Positions 24,239 through 34,976 are shown, numbered from the stretch's first letter. The stretch is DNA of 64,000 bases from Meandrina meandrites (GCA_963693305.1 OY855903.1:52227150-52291149), one strand, 5' to 3'. The notes: generated by a model not told the origin, from the sequence alone. A program made the numbers and translations.

Positions 24239-24913
24239 ATGGTTATTCTAACGCTAACTACAACAGAAAATCCACACACGGTCTATTTTAACCAGCCTAT
24301 TCAAAAACCAAGCTATATCCAGCTACTTTCATGCTCCCTCTACAATTCGTGGTTTAACTTAAAGGAAGGTGGTAAAATCTTCTACACTAACGAAACAAAA
24401 AAACTTGAAAAATCTGAATCCATTTTGCCAGGTAATTACACTATCGAAGAAATGGCAAAAACAATTGAAAATTCTTTTAAAAAATATGGTGACATATTAA
24501 GAACACAAATCAATACTCCTGTCGGTCAGATGTTTATTCAAAAAGTGGATCCATTAAATGATAAAATAAAGTTCGATAAGAACTTATCAGAATTGCTTGA
24601 CATTGGTCAAGATTTACAATGGATAAGATATGTCAAACGTATGAAGTCGCCCACGACTTATTTCATACATTGCGATTTAGTTGACAAAGAACAGAATCTG
24701 TTAAATGGAGAACCGTCTACTGTTTTACAAACTTTTGACATAACAGGAAAACCATATCAAAAAGTTTTTTATCAAAGTGGCCCAGAACATGTCTTACACG
24801 AAGTTTCTGCTGATAAACATATCACAAATATGACACTTTCATTAAGAGATTTAACTAATGACCTGTTCGATTTCAATGGCTTGCCTCTTCAGTTTCAAAT
24901 TGAAATAAATTAA
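24239..24913 (+). CDS. 224-aa protein, possible jelly-roll/penton-like structural protein (island ORF 3)
   Basis: The ATG at 24,239 is in good context (AAAATGG). The protein is beta-rich and has no membrane segment. It contains the pattern ILPGNYTIEEMAKTIEN followed by KIKFDKNLSELLDIG. The form PG-Y-(x)n-L-x3-I-x and later L-x-x-L-L-G resembles what I associate with minor capsid or vertex proteins of Polinton/adintovirus-like elements. I state that as pattern memory, not as an alignment. It is followed after 27 bp by the next ORF on the same strand, so the two may be co-transcribed. A non-viral function is possible. Confidence 0.7.
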   Translation: MVILTLTTTENPHTVYFNQPIQKPSYIQLLSCSLYNSWFNLKEGGKIFYTNETKKLEKSESILPGNYTIEEMAKTIENSFKKYGDILRTQINTPVGQMFIQKVDPLNDKIKFDKNLSELLDIGQDLQWIRYVKRMKSPTTYFIHCDLVDKEQNLLNGEPSTVLQTFDITGKPYQKVFYQSGPEHVLHEVSADKHITNMTLSLRDLTNDLFDFNGLPLQFQIEIN

Positions 24914-24940
24914 AGGAAAAAAATTTTGTAAATATACATC

Positions 24941-25615
24941 ATGTCCTCAGCCAATGTGTTACCCACTGCCCCATCTTATAGCGAAACAGAAACACAGACT
25001 ACACTCTATCCAAACCTCCTCACGACACCAAATCCCGAAAATTTCAGGCTAACTGAGATTAGTAAATATTTGAGAGAAATAAACGATGAAATTGAGCATT
25101 ACAGACTTGTTCTAAAAAAATATAAAAAAGTCCGGAAAGTGATTCACTATTCCGTGGTCTGTCTTGGCGCTATGACCACAGTTTTGTCTTCTGGTGCTGT
25201 TGCAACATCACTTACTGGTTTTGGCGCTTTGGTTGGGGTGCCATTAGGAGGTGTTGCGATTTTTTCAGGAGGAGCCTCTCCTGGGCTGTCAGTTATCAAT
25301 AAAAAGCTTGAACGTAAAGTTAATAAACACTCAAGAATCCATGCTCTGGCTGTGGCAAAACATGACTCGATAAACAGCTCTGTCTCACAAGCTCTTAATG
25401 ATAACCATGTTTCTGACACGGAGTTCCAACTGATCACACGTGAAATGCATAAATATCGACAACTTAAACAAAATTTACGCTCACACTTCGCACAAAAACA
25501 AACAACTTCACACCAGCAAGGTGAGCCAGATGAGCCAGATCTTAAAAAGATCAAAAATGAAATAAGAGAAGAATTTATAAAAAAACTCGCGGTGTCCAGC
25601 ACAAATTTGAATTAA
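24941..25615 (+). CDS. 224-aa protein with central hydrophobic hairpin (island ORF 4)
   Basis: It starts at an ATG 27 bp after the preceding stop. Residues 1-35 are Ser/Thr/Pro-rich. About 40-66 is a charged amphipathic helix ending in a basic KKYKKVRK cluster. About 67-112 is a long hydrophobic, Gly/Ala/Thr-rich region, perhaps two membrane passes. Residues about 115-224 are a charged, probably helical tail. The layout (coiled-coil arm, glycine-rich membrane hairpin, helical tail) echoes ORF 1 in a different order. No known domain is recognised. Confidence 0.7.
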   Translation: MSSANVLPTAPSYSETETQTTLYPNLLTTPNPENFRLTEISKYLREINDEIEHYRLVLKKYKKVRKVIHYSVVCLGAMTTVLSSGAVATSLTGFGALVGVPLGGVAIFSGGASPGLSVINKKLERKVNKHSRIHALAVAKHDSINSSVSQALNDNHVSDTEFQLITREMHKYRQLKQNLRSHFAQKQTTSHQQGEPDEPDLKKIKNEIREEFIKKLAVSSTNLN

Positions 25616-25689
25616 CTTTTGAGGGAAAAAGCAGAAAATTTTTTATAAGTCTTTTCAAAAATATATGAATGCGTTACAAGCGCGTTAAG

Positions 25690-26140
25690 CCGACATCTTC
25701 AAAGATCAGTTGATTTGAAAAAACCTGCTTACGCGTAAGCCGAAATATAAAGCATTTCCATAGGGAAACCCCTAATAAATGACATTATCAACTTCCTATT
25801 TTCCGAGAATGCCAAAGACCAGTTTATTAAAAAAACCTGCTTACGCGTAAGCAAAGGGAAACCCCCTAATAAATAACATTATCATCATCTTCAAAAACCA
25901 GTTGATTAAAAAACCTGCTTACACGTAAGCAAAGGAAAACCCCCTAATAAATGACATTATCAACTTCCTGTTTTCCGAGAATGCCATCATCTTCAAAGAC
26001 CAGTTGATTAAAAAACCTGCTTACGCGTAAGCAAAGGGAAACCCCCTAATAAATGACATTATCAACTTCCTGTTTTCCGAGAATGCTAACATCTTCAAAA
26101 ACCCTTTGATTAAAAAACCTGCTTACGCGTAAGCGAAAAA
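25690..26140. repeat. Iteron-like array of five palindromes, possible origin or regulatory region
   Basis: The perfect 14-bp palindrome GCTTACGCGTAAGC occurs at 25,727, 25,839, 26,019 and 26,121, and with one change at 25,917. Starts are 112, 78, 102 and 102 bp apart. Each lies in a larger repeat with AAAAAACCTG before it and, in most, GGGAAACCCCCTAATAAATGACATTATCA after it in two parts. The array fills the gap between the plus-strand ORF pair and the minus-strand ORFs. Arrays of palindromic iterons are typical of replication origins and protein-binding arrays. Function here is inferred from form. Confidence 0.8.
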
Positions 26141-26415
26141 ATGTGAAGCATCCTGTTTTAGCAGCATAATTAATTAGAGACTTGGTAAAGATTTGTAAAT
26201 AGAATATATCAGAAGGCTAAAATGTTAGTGCTTTTCCACGCGATTTCTTTTATTTTAATCGAACTTTCTACACCCGTTTGGCAGAACGAGGTCAGACAGA
26301 TAACATATCAAATCGTTGAAGCGATGCAAGAAGCCGATGATTGAATAGTCTGTTGTTATTCGTTTCCTGTATCTTTCTGAGAAAAATGTCACGCAACGGT
26401 TCCGCTTTACAGAAT
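26141..26415. other. Spacer between the palindrome array and the 157-aa gene
   Basis: AT-rich with no ATG-started frame of note. A 67-codon frame antisense to part of it (about 26,255-26,458) overlaps the end of the 157-aa gene and lacks an ATG. Confidence 0.4.
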
Positions 26416-26889
26416 TTACATCGAGTAGAAGGAAGCTGCCTGTAATGGAGTCAAACAATTATAAAAGTAATGGTACCACTCGTGCCAATCACAGTCCTGG
26501 GAGCATATTTCTAAGAAAGGATTGTATTCTACCATGGGAAAGTCAGGTATTGACTCGATTGGGGGATTAATCGAAACTTTATGTAGTTTTTTTGTTATAT
26601 CGAAACAGGGATAACAACATCCCTCGTAACGGCAGTCCTTATAATCAAAACATATTATCATACGTACTATCTGCTGCCTTTTATGACAGAAAGGTAGTTT
26701 TGAAATATGCTCATGAACCTTGCCCCAGCCCAAAGCCGCTCTCTGTCTAAGATTTAGGGCAACTAACCCGGGTAATGGTTTTAATTCCTTGTTTAATTTC
26801 TCGTTTCGCTTACTGTCAATAAAGTCGCAATAGAATTCCAAATTTTGTTCTTCCAAAGTCTGTCCAATGTTTTGACCGACAGTAGCCAT
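26416..26889 (-). CDS. 157-aa Cys-containing protein of the virus-like island (ORF 5)
   Basis: A complete intronless frame from an ATG at 26,889, mixed alpha/beta in appearance and without membrane segments. A cysteine cluster around residues 86-95 (DCRYEGCCYPC) and further Cys at 129, 133 and 145 could bind metal or form disulfides. The C-terminal third is rich in Trp, Tyr and His (CDWHEWYHYFYNC). It lies 48 bp downstream of the 96-aa gene on the same strand, so the two probably form one transcription unit. No family recognised. Confidence 0.6.
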   Translation of the reverse strand: MATVGQNIGQTLEEQNLEFYCDFIDSKRNEKLNKELKPLPGLVALNLRQRAALGWGKVHEHISKLPFCHKRQQIVRMIICFDYKDCRYEGCCYPCFDITKKLHKVSINPPIESIPDFPMVEYNPFLEICSQDCDWHEWYHYFYNCLTPLQAASFYSM

Positions 26890-26937
26890 TGTATACTAAT
26901 AGAAATAATTATTTATAATTCAATATAATGCACGGTG

Positions 26938-27228
26938 TCAATTCTCTAATTGCTTGTGCTTGAGCTCCACCAAGACCCGCTCGAAGTTTTTCTTCGCTTT
27001 TCTGTGTTTGCAGATTAGCCGGTGCTTTAGGTTACTTCCTCCGCATGCCAGACACAGACGATAGTCACACACTACCCCTGCCCCGCAACTGCGACATGGG
27101 ACTGGCCTTTTTTTTACTGTTTTTAGTTGATAGTTGTGCCACGCGCATAACTCCCCGACACACCTCTTTCCGCAGCTTTCTTTTCGACTTAACATTAACC
27201 ACCCCCAGTTGTTTTTTCCACGCACCAT
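26938..27228 (-). CDS. Small basic zinc-knuckle-like protein of the island (ORF 6)
   Basis: I choose the ATG at 27,228 (AAAAATGG), giving 96 aa. The frame is open upstream only through a TTG codon. Cysteines fall in two groups: C19, C23, C28 with H31, then C45-x2-C48, C54, C59-x2-C62. The protein is strongly basic (many Lys/Arg) with a helical KKNFERVLVELKHK tail. Small basic Cys-rich proteins of this type bind nucleic acid or regulate transcription in many DNA viruses and mobile elements; that role is inference. The gene's leader runs into the inverted repeat at 27,279-27,465. Confidence 0.6.
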   Translation of the reverse strand: MVRGKNNWGWLMLSRKESCGKRCVGELCAWHNYQLKTVKKRPVPCRSCGAGVVCDYRLCLACGGSNLKHRLICKHRKAKKNFERVLVELKHKQLEN

Positions 27229-27278
27229 TTTTCTGATATAACCTAGGTTGCTCTTGTTTTCAATTGTCCCTCTCTTGT

Positions 27279-27465
27279 GAGTAGTAAAGTCGGTAGTTAT
27301 CAAATACTAACTTTGTTGGCGGGTTTAACGTTTATTAACCAACCTAGCAAACGATCAACCCTGCGAGCTTTGTGAGCAGGGTTGATTGGTTGCTGGGGTG
27401 GTTAAAATATGTTAACATCCTCGCCAATCCAAAGTGGTATTTGATAACTACCGACTTTACTACTT
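27279..27465. repeat. Long imperfect hairpin at the right edge of the island
   Basis: The arm AGTAGTAAAGTCGGTAGTTA and ten further bases (27,279-27,308) are repeated in reverse complement at 27,437-27,465. Inside, TTGGCGGGTTTAACG pairs imperfectly with GTTAACATCCTCGCCAA, and a CAACCCTGC...GCAGGGTTG stem forms the tip. It may be a terminus of the virus-like element, a MITE beside it, or a regulatory hairpin. Confidence 0.7.
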
Positions 27466-28790
27466 TCCTTTAGCTTTCCAGTACAGACTTCAACAGTGCA
27501 CAGGCCGTAACCTTGACGACAAAAGTCGCTTTTATGACCAGGAAATAAAAAAGGCTAGGAAACATCATTCTTCTCATTGGAACTAACGCATGCGCACATG
27601 CGTAAATACAAACTGATGGTGTTAAGGTGGCTCTGCTGTTATTATGTGCGCACAAACTTTGAAAGTTGATTCAAAGTTTGCCATAGACAAGTGCGCCCGG
27701 AACAACAGCAGAGCCAACTTAAATCAAAGCTATTGGGAGAACGAGCGGCAGTGATTAAAAAAACTGCTTAGATAAAGAACGCTCTTACATTAAAGTTAAT
27801 CTCACCTGCGATGAATGTCTGTGTTTAAGTGGGCGGCCATTTTGAATTTTAAATACACTGTTGGCTGGTGTGATGTCCAGGGCGGCCAAGAAAATTTTGA
27901 CATTTTTTGGAACATCCGATTACTCGTCAGCAATAAGAAATTTTTCTACGCCCTAAGCATTTCCCGAAAGTTTGTAAGTTCTACACCTCACACCAGTTCA
28001 AAATGGTCGCCAAAGAAACAAAACACGCATTTATCGCAAGTACATCACTGCATCCCAGTCCTACATGCTCCAGACACACAGCGGTCAAACGTAAAATACT
28101 TAGCGCTAATTCTGGTTTTTATTGCTTTGAATTTTGTAAGGTCTTGGAGAGTAATGCGTTAAATGTTTCTTGAATTCCATAATATTACAGCAACTTACAA
28201 TAAAATCACAAGCAAATCTGGTTACACCTTCACCTTGCACGTTTAGAAGCGGCAATTTCATTGGTTCTTAATAGTAGCTCCAATCTGATTGGTGTGACAC
28301 ACATACATCGCTACCTCACTACATAGTACATCGAGACGGCTAAGCGATATCAATTTTGTGAAAAAAAGTAACTGAATACGGCGACAAAACTGCTGGATAA
28401 CGGTTACAATGAAATGTTATTTTCTATGCGTGTTATATCCGTGCTGGAATGTTTGGTTTTCAGCAAATGTCCTAACAGTAAAGAATATAAAAAAATCGCG
28501 GCAGATTTTTGCATTTGTCAGCGTCAGTTTTGGCGGGAAATGCACAAGCACCATAAATTTGACCAATGTGTGATTAAGACAAGGCTGTTATAAATGTACC
28601 CATACTACCTTTCGGCCTAGGTGTGTGGACGTCTGACAATCAATTCTTTTCAAGTCAGTTGCAATGATTTCCACTTCTTCTGTTGATCACGTGACTTATT
28701 GCTGCTCAAGTCTGCCGCTTTTCCCCTTGTACAGACTCTGATCCAGTCTCTCGTCGGTCTCTTTGCAGTCGTTGATTTTATCCAACTAAA
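27466..28790. other. Intergenic stretch with one small TTAA MITE
   Basis: TTAA-flanked GGTGGCTCTGCTGTT ... AACAGCAGAGCCAAC at 27,626-27,718 (93 bp) is a minimal MITE related by its ends to the pair at 12.2-12.9 kb. The rest shows only short frames with no motif. Confidence 0.55.
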
Positions 28791-29143
28791 ATGCTGATTC
28801 AGGCTGCACAGAGGACTCTGATTCAGTTGATGACCCAGGCTCTAGCTCGTCTTCTGATTCATTTGATGTCCCAGGCTCCAGCTCGTCTTCTGATTCATTT
28901 GATGACCCAGGCTCCAGATCGTCTTCTGATTCATTTGATGCTCCAGACTCCAGCTCGTCTTCTGATTCAGTTGATGGCCCAGGATATGGTCACAACCGCC
29001 ATTTCCAGGAGTCCTCTGTTGGCCATTCATGTTCAGGTTTAAGGTTCCCGTCATCGTCCTGTCATAAATCACAAGACAATGCTAAACACAATCCTCCCTA
29101 TCATCACACACTGGGTAACAAAAGTTATGTTAGCTTTATGTAA
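28791..29143 (+). other. Ser/Asp-rich open frame with 48-bp minisatellite
   Basis: A repeat of about 48 bp, with core TCTGATTCATTTGATGACCC, occurs about four times at 28,822-28,975. One plus-strand frame is open from just after a TAA at 28,782-28,784 to a TAA near 29,141. It reads as acidic SDSFDDPGSSSS-type repeats, then a unique His/Ser-rich tail ending NKSYVSFM. The frame has no ATG before the repeat, but GATTCAG near 28,798 could act as a splice acceptor. It may be the last exon of an unknown gene or a remnant. Alternative frames give Leu/Ala-rich repeats of no meaning. Confidence 0.3.
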
Positions 29144-30288
29144 TCGTTTCTCACAGTTACTTATTTTGCAGAAAAAATAGACTGTTCCTTCAACTCGCAA
29201 TAAAATTTCTTTTCTATTAAAGCGCTTTTTGCAAAAGAAAGATCGCTAATGAATACAGCCTTTGAAAAAAATACCTAAAGTTCAAAAATGTCAAAATCAG
29301 AAAAAAATCAGAAACAGGTTTTTAAACAAATTCATTGTCTGTTATTTCACAGCCTTTGATACTCAGCTTTCTGAAAGTGATCATCGGAAATGGACTACAG
29401 TTTATCCCCTCAGGCAAAAATCATTTTAAATATGATCACATTTTTACTTTTTTTAATAGGTGAAAGGCGATTTCATGCCAAAAGCTCCGTGTTTTTAGTT
29501 AATAATAATTAGCACACAATATACCGGCTTCAGTAAATCTTAGTTTTGCGCTTGTTTTGCGAACATTTTGAAGAGATATGCAACGTGGCAGGAGAGTATT
29601 CACACTACCATACATAACAGTGGCGGATCCAGACCTTCAGCTAAGGAGGGGGCCCGCTTTTAAAGGCTTGACTATGAATGTTGAATTCTGCGAAGATAAT
29701 TTCGCTATTTGCGCTATTTCCGAAAAAATAAGGTGGGGAGCCGGGCCCCTCCTCAATAATAAAAGCAATAAAAGATCGTTGCACCAGTCTAAGCTTGGTG
29801 GATTGCAGTAAATACACCTTATTCGAAGGTTTAACATATAATACGCGCAGATATTTTTGCGAGTTGCGTAGTATTTTTCCGACCCCTGAAGGGGCGAGGA
29901 AAAATACGAGCAATGAGCAAAATGTCTGCTAGTATTTTATGTTAAACCATCGAATAAGGGATTTATTATTCCACATATAAAATAAAGTTTGGTTCGGCCA
30001 TTTTGTCGCTCCGCTTTCAGTCCGTATTTTTCCCTGTTCTACAGTGTAATAACGTGGCATATTTTGCGTGTTCTTTTGCCCAAATATGGTAAAATAGCGC
30101 AAAAGTGGAATAATAATAAATGATATTTACTTCAGCATCAGATTTTACCTTGTATCGCACTTTGAACAAAAAAACTTCTAATATGGTTCGCTTGGAGTTG
30201 AGTGTGGGCATGAGTAAAATTGCCAAACCTTATCAAAAGTAACTGGAACATTGAAAGAAAATTTACAAAAATTTACACAGATGAAGCC
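29144..30288. mobile_element. Repeat-derived stretch including a hairpin MITE at 29,817-29,959
   Basis: CCTTATTCGAAGGTTTAAC at 29,817 is matched in reverse complement ending CGAATAAGG at 29,959, with internal GTATTTTTCC and GGAAAAATAC arms. The sequence at about 29,620-29,810 (GTGGCGGATCCAGACC...) has the look of another interspersed repeat. No gene is supported. Confidence 0.5.
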
Positions 30289-33200
30289 GGGTTTCTGTAA
30301 AATGATGACCGGATGGCGGCGGATGGCGGATGACGGATGGCGGATGGAAAAACGCGAATGCTTAAATGCGGATGTTAAAATGTGGATGAAAAGATACGGA
30401 AAGTAAGAAAACTAAAAAAGCAATAATAAAATGATGATGAAATAAAAAGGGAAATTAATTTGCGGTGTTCTCCTATAGTCCTTGTTCTTTCAAAAAGAAA
30501 ACAGTCCATTTAGTCCGGGAGAAGTCCAGCTTTTTTTTCTTCATTTACATTGGATCCGAATAAAATGGGGAAGCTTTCATTGAAGAAGAGATGCTCGACT
30601 TTCCTTTATCATCAGCCCGTCTGTTCTAAAGGCTAGCGCGAGTGAATGAACATAAATGAACGCAACTGAGATCTATGGAGTCGTCCGATAGCGACAATTC
30701 TGGCTTGGAACGTTTGCTTTGAAAAGAAAATGAATGAAACGAAACCGGATTTCCAAACAAATTAGCGCTAAAAATAGAATCACACATTTTTAGCAGTAAA
30801 CCCCTTCAAAGGCCCCAAGAATTTTTACAGATGAAATCAAAAAACAGAAACAACATCAGCAGGAATATCTTTTGATTGGTATTTTAAGTTAAAAAAAGTC
30901 AAAAATTTGTTCGAATTGAAATTTTATAGAAGTCAGGGTTCGTACAAAAAATCGCAACCATTTTTCCAGGACTTTTCAAGGACCAAATTGAATTTTCAAG
31001 GACCACCTACCAGGAACGTATTTTCACAGATGATATATAAATGAAACATTCCCAGTCCAAGGTGATAGGTTTTTAAGGCTTCAAGTGTTTGCTCCATCTC
31101 CTTCTCTACATTTTTCAGTTCACGTGCCTTTCCTCGTTATTAGCTGCTTTTACAACCGTGTTTTACAGTGTTTGAAATTGCTTTACACAGGAAACGAATA
31201 TCAAAGTCTATGCACAGCAAACTGTTTTCGATGCCACTACATTTAAAATCGAAGAAAATTGAAGGACTTTTCAAGGACTTACAAAGAAATTCAAGGACTT
31301 TTCAAGGACTCCCATTAAAATTCAAGGACTTTTCAAGACTGTGCGAACCCTGGAAGTTTTCCAAAGCTAAGTTGTAATGTTTCGTTTTTCATACAACCTA
31401 AACTGAACAGTCTACCAGTGAGGCCGGGTTGAAGATCCTGAATTTATTGAGTTATTTTTTTCAAAAAAATAACTCTTAGTCGGCGTGAAGACGTATTTGG
31501 CTATTAAGTGGATGGTGGATGGATGTTGGTTGGGTGGATCATTCATGTATGTATTTCACACCAATCAGATTTGGGATTCTATCAAGGACCAATCAAATTG
31601 CGGCTTGTATATATGGATCGTTTAAATGAATATTTGTTTTGGGTTCAAGGTACGGCCATCTTTGTTTTGCTACAGATTCGACCTTATTAGGCCGTGTTGG
31701 CCTGAAGTCTCTATTCCAGTTCTTGATTTTTATGTAGCTTTGGGTGAGAACATTGTGTGTGGGTTCTGAAACTGAAAAATGTTTGGAAATTTCATGGTGG
31801 TGAAGGTGATTCTCTTGGTTTACGGAATTAACTAGTTCAGTTGACCACCGAATATGGGTATAGTATTTGTTGACCACTTCATTTACAATTTATGATGTTT
31901 TTGAGTAGAATAAATATGTGTATTGAGAATAAATTAAATGTTGCGACTTCCATTTTTAATGTCAGTGTTGTGTGTTTGCTCAACGTTTTGTTTTGGTCCC
32001 CAAATGAGAACAAACTGACGCACTGTGGGTTGTTTGTAAGGGTGAGTGTTAAAGAAATTAAACGCCCTCAGGTGTTTTGACAACGTAGTTGGATGGCACG
32101 GAAAGAGAAAATCATCATTTGTGCCGCGAGTGAGGGCCGCAGGAAGGTATAGTAGTCGTTGTGCGAGTCTCGCATTTCAAGCTTCGCATCCGATTGTTGA
32201 TGGCTATCTTGAGTAGTACGGCGGTGCAATGCGGTTATTTCCGTACCAATGACGTAATGCTTGCAAGTGTTTACATCGGCCAAATTTATTTTCTTCAGAT
32301 CTCTGAACTCGCCTCGATGAAACAGCCAAAATATTCACTTCAACTGGCTAAACCAACAAGAAATAGTTGCAAAATTGCAAACAAATTAACGACCGTCGCT
32401 TCTGGCGAAATAAACATGCAAAGTAAACATAATCTTGTTTGCCACGTACCGAAAGTGAAAGCTGCAACGTCAGCGCATTCCATGGCTGACGCAATACCTT
32501 TTTAGTGTATTTGATATTCCCAACGCAAAGCGGTTGCAGTTACGTTTACTCATAGGCAAAAGAAAAAAAAAGACAGCCAGCTTTTTGGTAGTCTCCTTTA
32601 CAGCCGTTGTTTGGGCTCGTCACGCAAAAAACAACGGTTGAAAAGAAAACTAGCTTTTTGGGTGTGCAGTCAAGCGTGTCACACAACCTCATCGACAGCT
32701 ATTTTTAGCATGGCCGTGGGAATATCGGTACTGATCATGTTACGCTTACAAGTTAGGGCACGTTTCTGCTTCTGGTTGCAAAATTACATATTGTACCAGT
32801 CCAAGTAAAATCGTCACGTGGTTTGGCCGAAATGCACTGGTGACTAGAGTTGTTTGTTTCTCGCGTTCGTCGAAAGAAAGTCGTCCTTGCTTGCAGAAAG
32901 GTTTCTGTTTTATATCGATGATGAAAATAATGGAGCCATTTCAGAAACCCGAGAATACTTTGTTCTTGTTCCATCTGGCTATTTGTTTGCAATTTCTGGG
33001 TCAATTTGGCTTTCTTAGTGAGCGTGTTTGCGATTTTGTGATCATGTTTACGGTAAATGTTGTCAACAGTTTTCAATCCATGTTTTGATGTACTTAGCGG
33101 TTTTCTTTCGGCTTGGAATGAAAGGGGATGGATAGTTAAACATCAAGGTAACCTTAAAAGTGACTACCAGATATTTTTTTCTGTCTACGTTTGAAGAAAT

Positions 33201-34119
33201 TACTGACGTATTTTTTGTCTTCAACAGTATGGTTCGATCGATCGGTTGCACACCATAGTCATATTGACAAGGGAAAGCAGCCTAATTTTAGAACATTTGC
33301 ACAATTTCTTTTTAAATTGTTTTTGAGTTATTTTTCCAAAAGTAGCTCTTAGGCGGCGCGATGGACCATGCACAAGAACCATGCACAAATAGCTCAACCC
33401 ATGAAATAAACCATCCCAACAGGACTAACACCCAGTTCTACCCCAAGCCGTCAATTGAAAAAATAACTCCTGCACGCTTAGCGTGCCTATGTTTATTTAG
33501 AGATTCTTTTTAGTTTTTGAGTCAAATGTATGTTATGAACTTGTGAGAGCAGCATTTTAGTCATAACCATGACCAATGTCTTCCGGCTATTGCCGAGATA
33601 AGTCTTATCTTCAATGATGTTATGGCTCCGGTGCCACCATAGTTAGTGGAGCCACTAAAGGCTTAGCTTATCTCGAGAGCAGTTTTTAGACAATATATAG
33701 GCAACGAAATGACTTACTCGAACATGCTTAGTTTGATAAACTTTTGATTTGCCGGTCCGGTCCGTTTACTTTTGAAAGAGGTAAGATAAATTTGTTCTGG
33801 CTATTTCCAATCACAATTAACATAGAACAATAGTCAGACATAACCATAGCGCGTATAGGCGCCAAAAAGAGCAATCATTCTTACCGCAAATATTTTCACC
33901 GCCAGCCATCAGAAGAGGTCCAGAAGAAACAACCGTGTATTATCTTGCTGTGATAATCAAAATCAAATTTAACTTTTATCCTTGATTTATTTTTGATTTT
34001 TTTTTTTTCATTTTCTTAGTATCCGCATTTTTTCATCCGCATTTTGCCATCCACATTTTACCATCCGCATTTTTCCATCCGTCATCTGCCGCCATCCGGT
34101 CAGCATTTTACAGAGACCC
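30289..34119. mobile_element. 3.8-kb TIR element built on GGATGGCGGATG repeats
   Basis: GGGTTTCTGTAAAATGATGA at the left corresponds to the reverse complement of TTTTACAGAGACCC at the right. The next 70-90 bp on both sides are degenerate ATGCGGATGG repeats, so the inverted similarity covers about 100 bp. No transposase was found. Another transposon is nested at 30,934-31,352. Target duplication is not clear. Internal frames at 31.6-33.1 kb show no domain. Confidence 0.6.
30934..31352. mobile_element. Nested hAT-like MITE with 5-bp target duplication GAAGT
   Basis: The ends CAGGGTTCGTAC and GTGCGAACCCTG are flanked by GAAGT at 30,929-30,933 and 31,353-31,357. Subterminal TTCAAGGACTTTTCAAGGAC repeats lie near both ends. 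The CAGGG terminus and 5-bp duplication match the element at 9,376, so both probably used the same kind of hAT5-like transposase. Confidence 0.8.
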
Positions 34120-34976
34120 GTTGAGGCCGCATGGGAAACTTAATTTTTTTAATTTTCAAAACAAGGTTCTTCTGACGTACACAAGTTCGTTTTAAATGGT
34201 TTCATTTTTGTTTGTTTAATTTTAATTAAGTTGAAGCCTCATTCAAAATTTTACAAAATGAATGATTATAACAAGGTATAAAGTATACACTCTAGTTTGT
34301 CAAAACGTCTTTAAGAACGTAAGAACTCGTAGCTTTTCCTCGAAATGGTCCCTTTTCACCTGAATTTATTTGTATCTAAAAATCCCAACGTTTCCACAAT
34401 GTGGTTTGCACTGAAATGGTATTTAATTTTGCACTGCTGCCGTTTTGAACTGCTTTTGGCCAACACTGACAAGGTACTGTCTATTGGAGCGGTTTTACTT
34501 AACCTGTGAAATAGTAACTAAACTTTTAGATAGTATTACACACCAATTCCATTGTTTTCTTTTGTTTAGTTTTGACTATTACGCACTAATTGTTACATAT
34601 TGTTTCACAGGTCGAGTAAAACCAATCTAAATCATCACTGGTGAATTGTTGTCAACAATGAATCGAAGTGGAAAATACAAGCAGAAGTGAATACAAACTT
34701 AACTGTATCACACGCATCTGTATTCCGTTACAAAACAGTTTTACACGATTATGGGAAAGTAAATAAAATTCACTTGAGAAGCTGAATAACTCTCCTTCGC
34801 GAAATGTTGTTTCTAGATGAACATATTGCATGCAACGGAGAATTAACGGCCCTGAGCAAGTGAAAATAATTCTCAGACAAGCATTACAATTACAAAGCAC
34901 TGCACAAGCAGGTTTACAGCAGAGCCACAACAATGTAAGCAGTGAAACTAAAATAAATATTGTATCCCGCTATTAA
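34120..34976. other. Intergenic stretch, no gene seen
   Basis: AT-rich sequence with only short frames. On the strand of the NACHT gene I found no LRR-like exon here, though exons below 60 codons could be missed. Confidence 0.4.

Noticed and set aside
25147..25602. 151-aa minus-strand ORF
   Set aside because: It is antisense to the 224-aa ORF, which has the better start, context and spacing.
25690..26140. CRISPR array
   Set aside because: The spacers are themselves repeats of each other and the setting is eukaryotic; it is a tandem repeat with palindromes.
26255..26458. 67-aa ORF after the 157-aa gene
   Set aside because: It has no ATG start and overlaps the end of the real gene in another frame.
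31593..33076. Minus-strand ORFs considered as missing LRR exons of the NACHT gene
   Set aside because: None shows leucine-rich-repeat spacing, and they lie inside a transposon.
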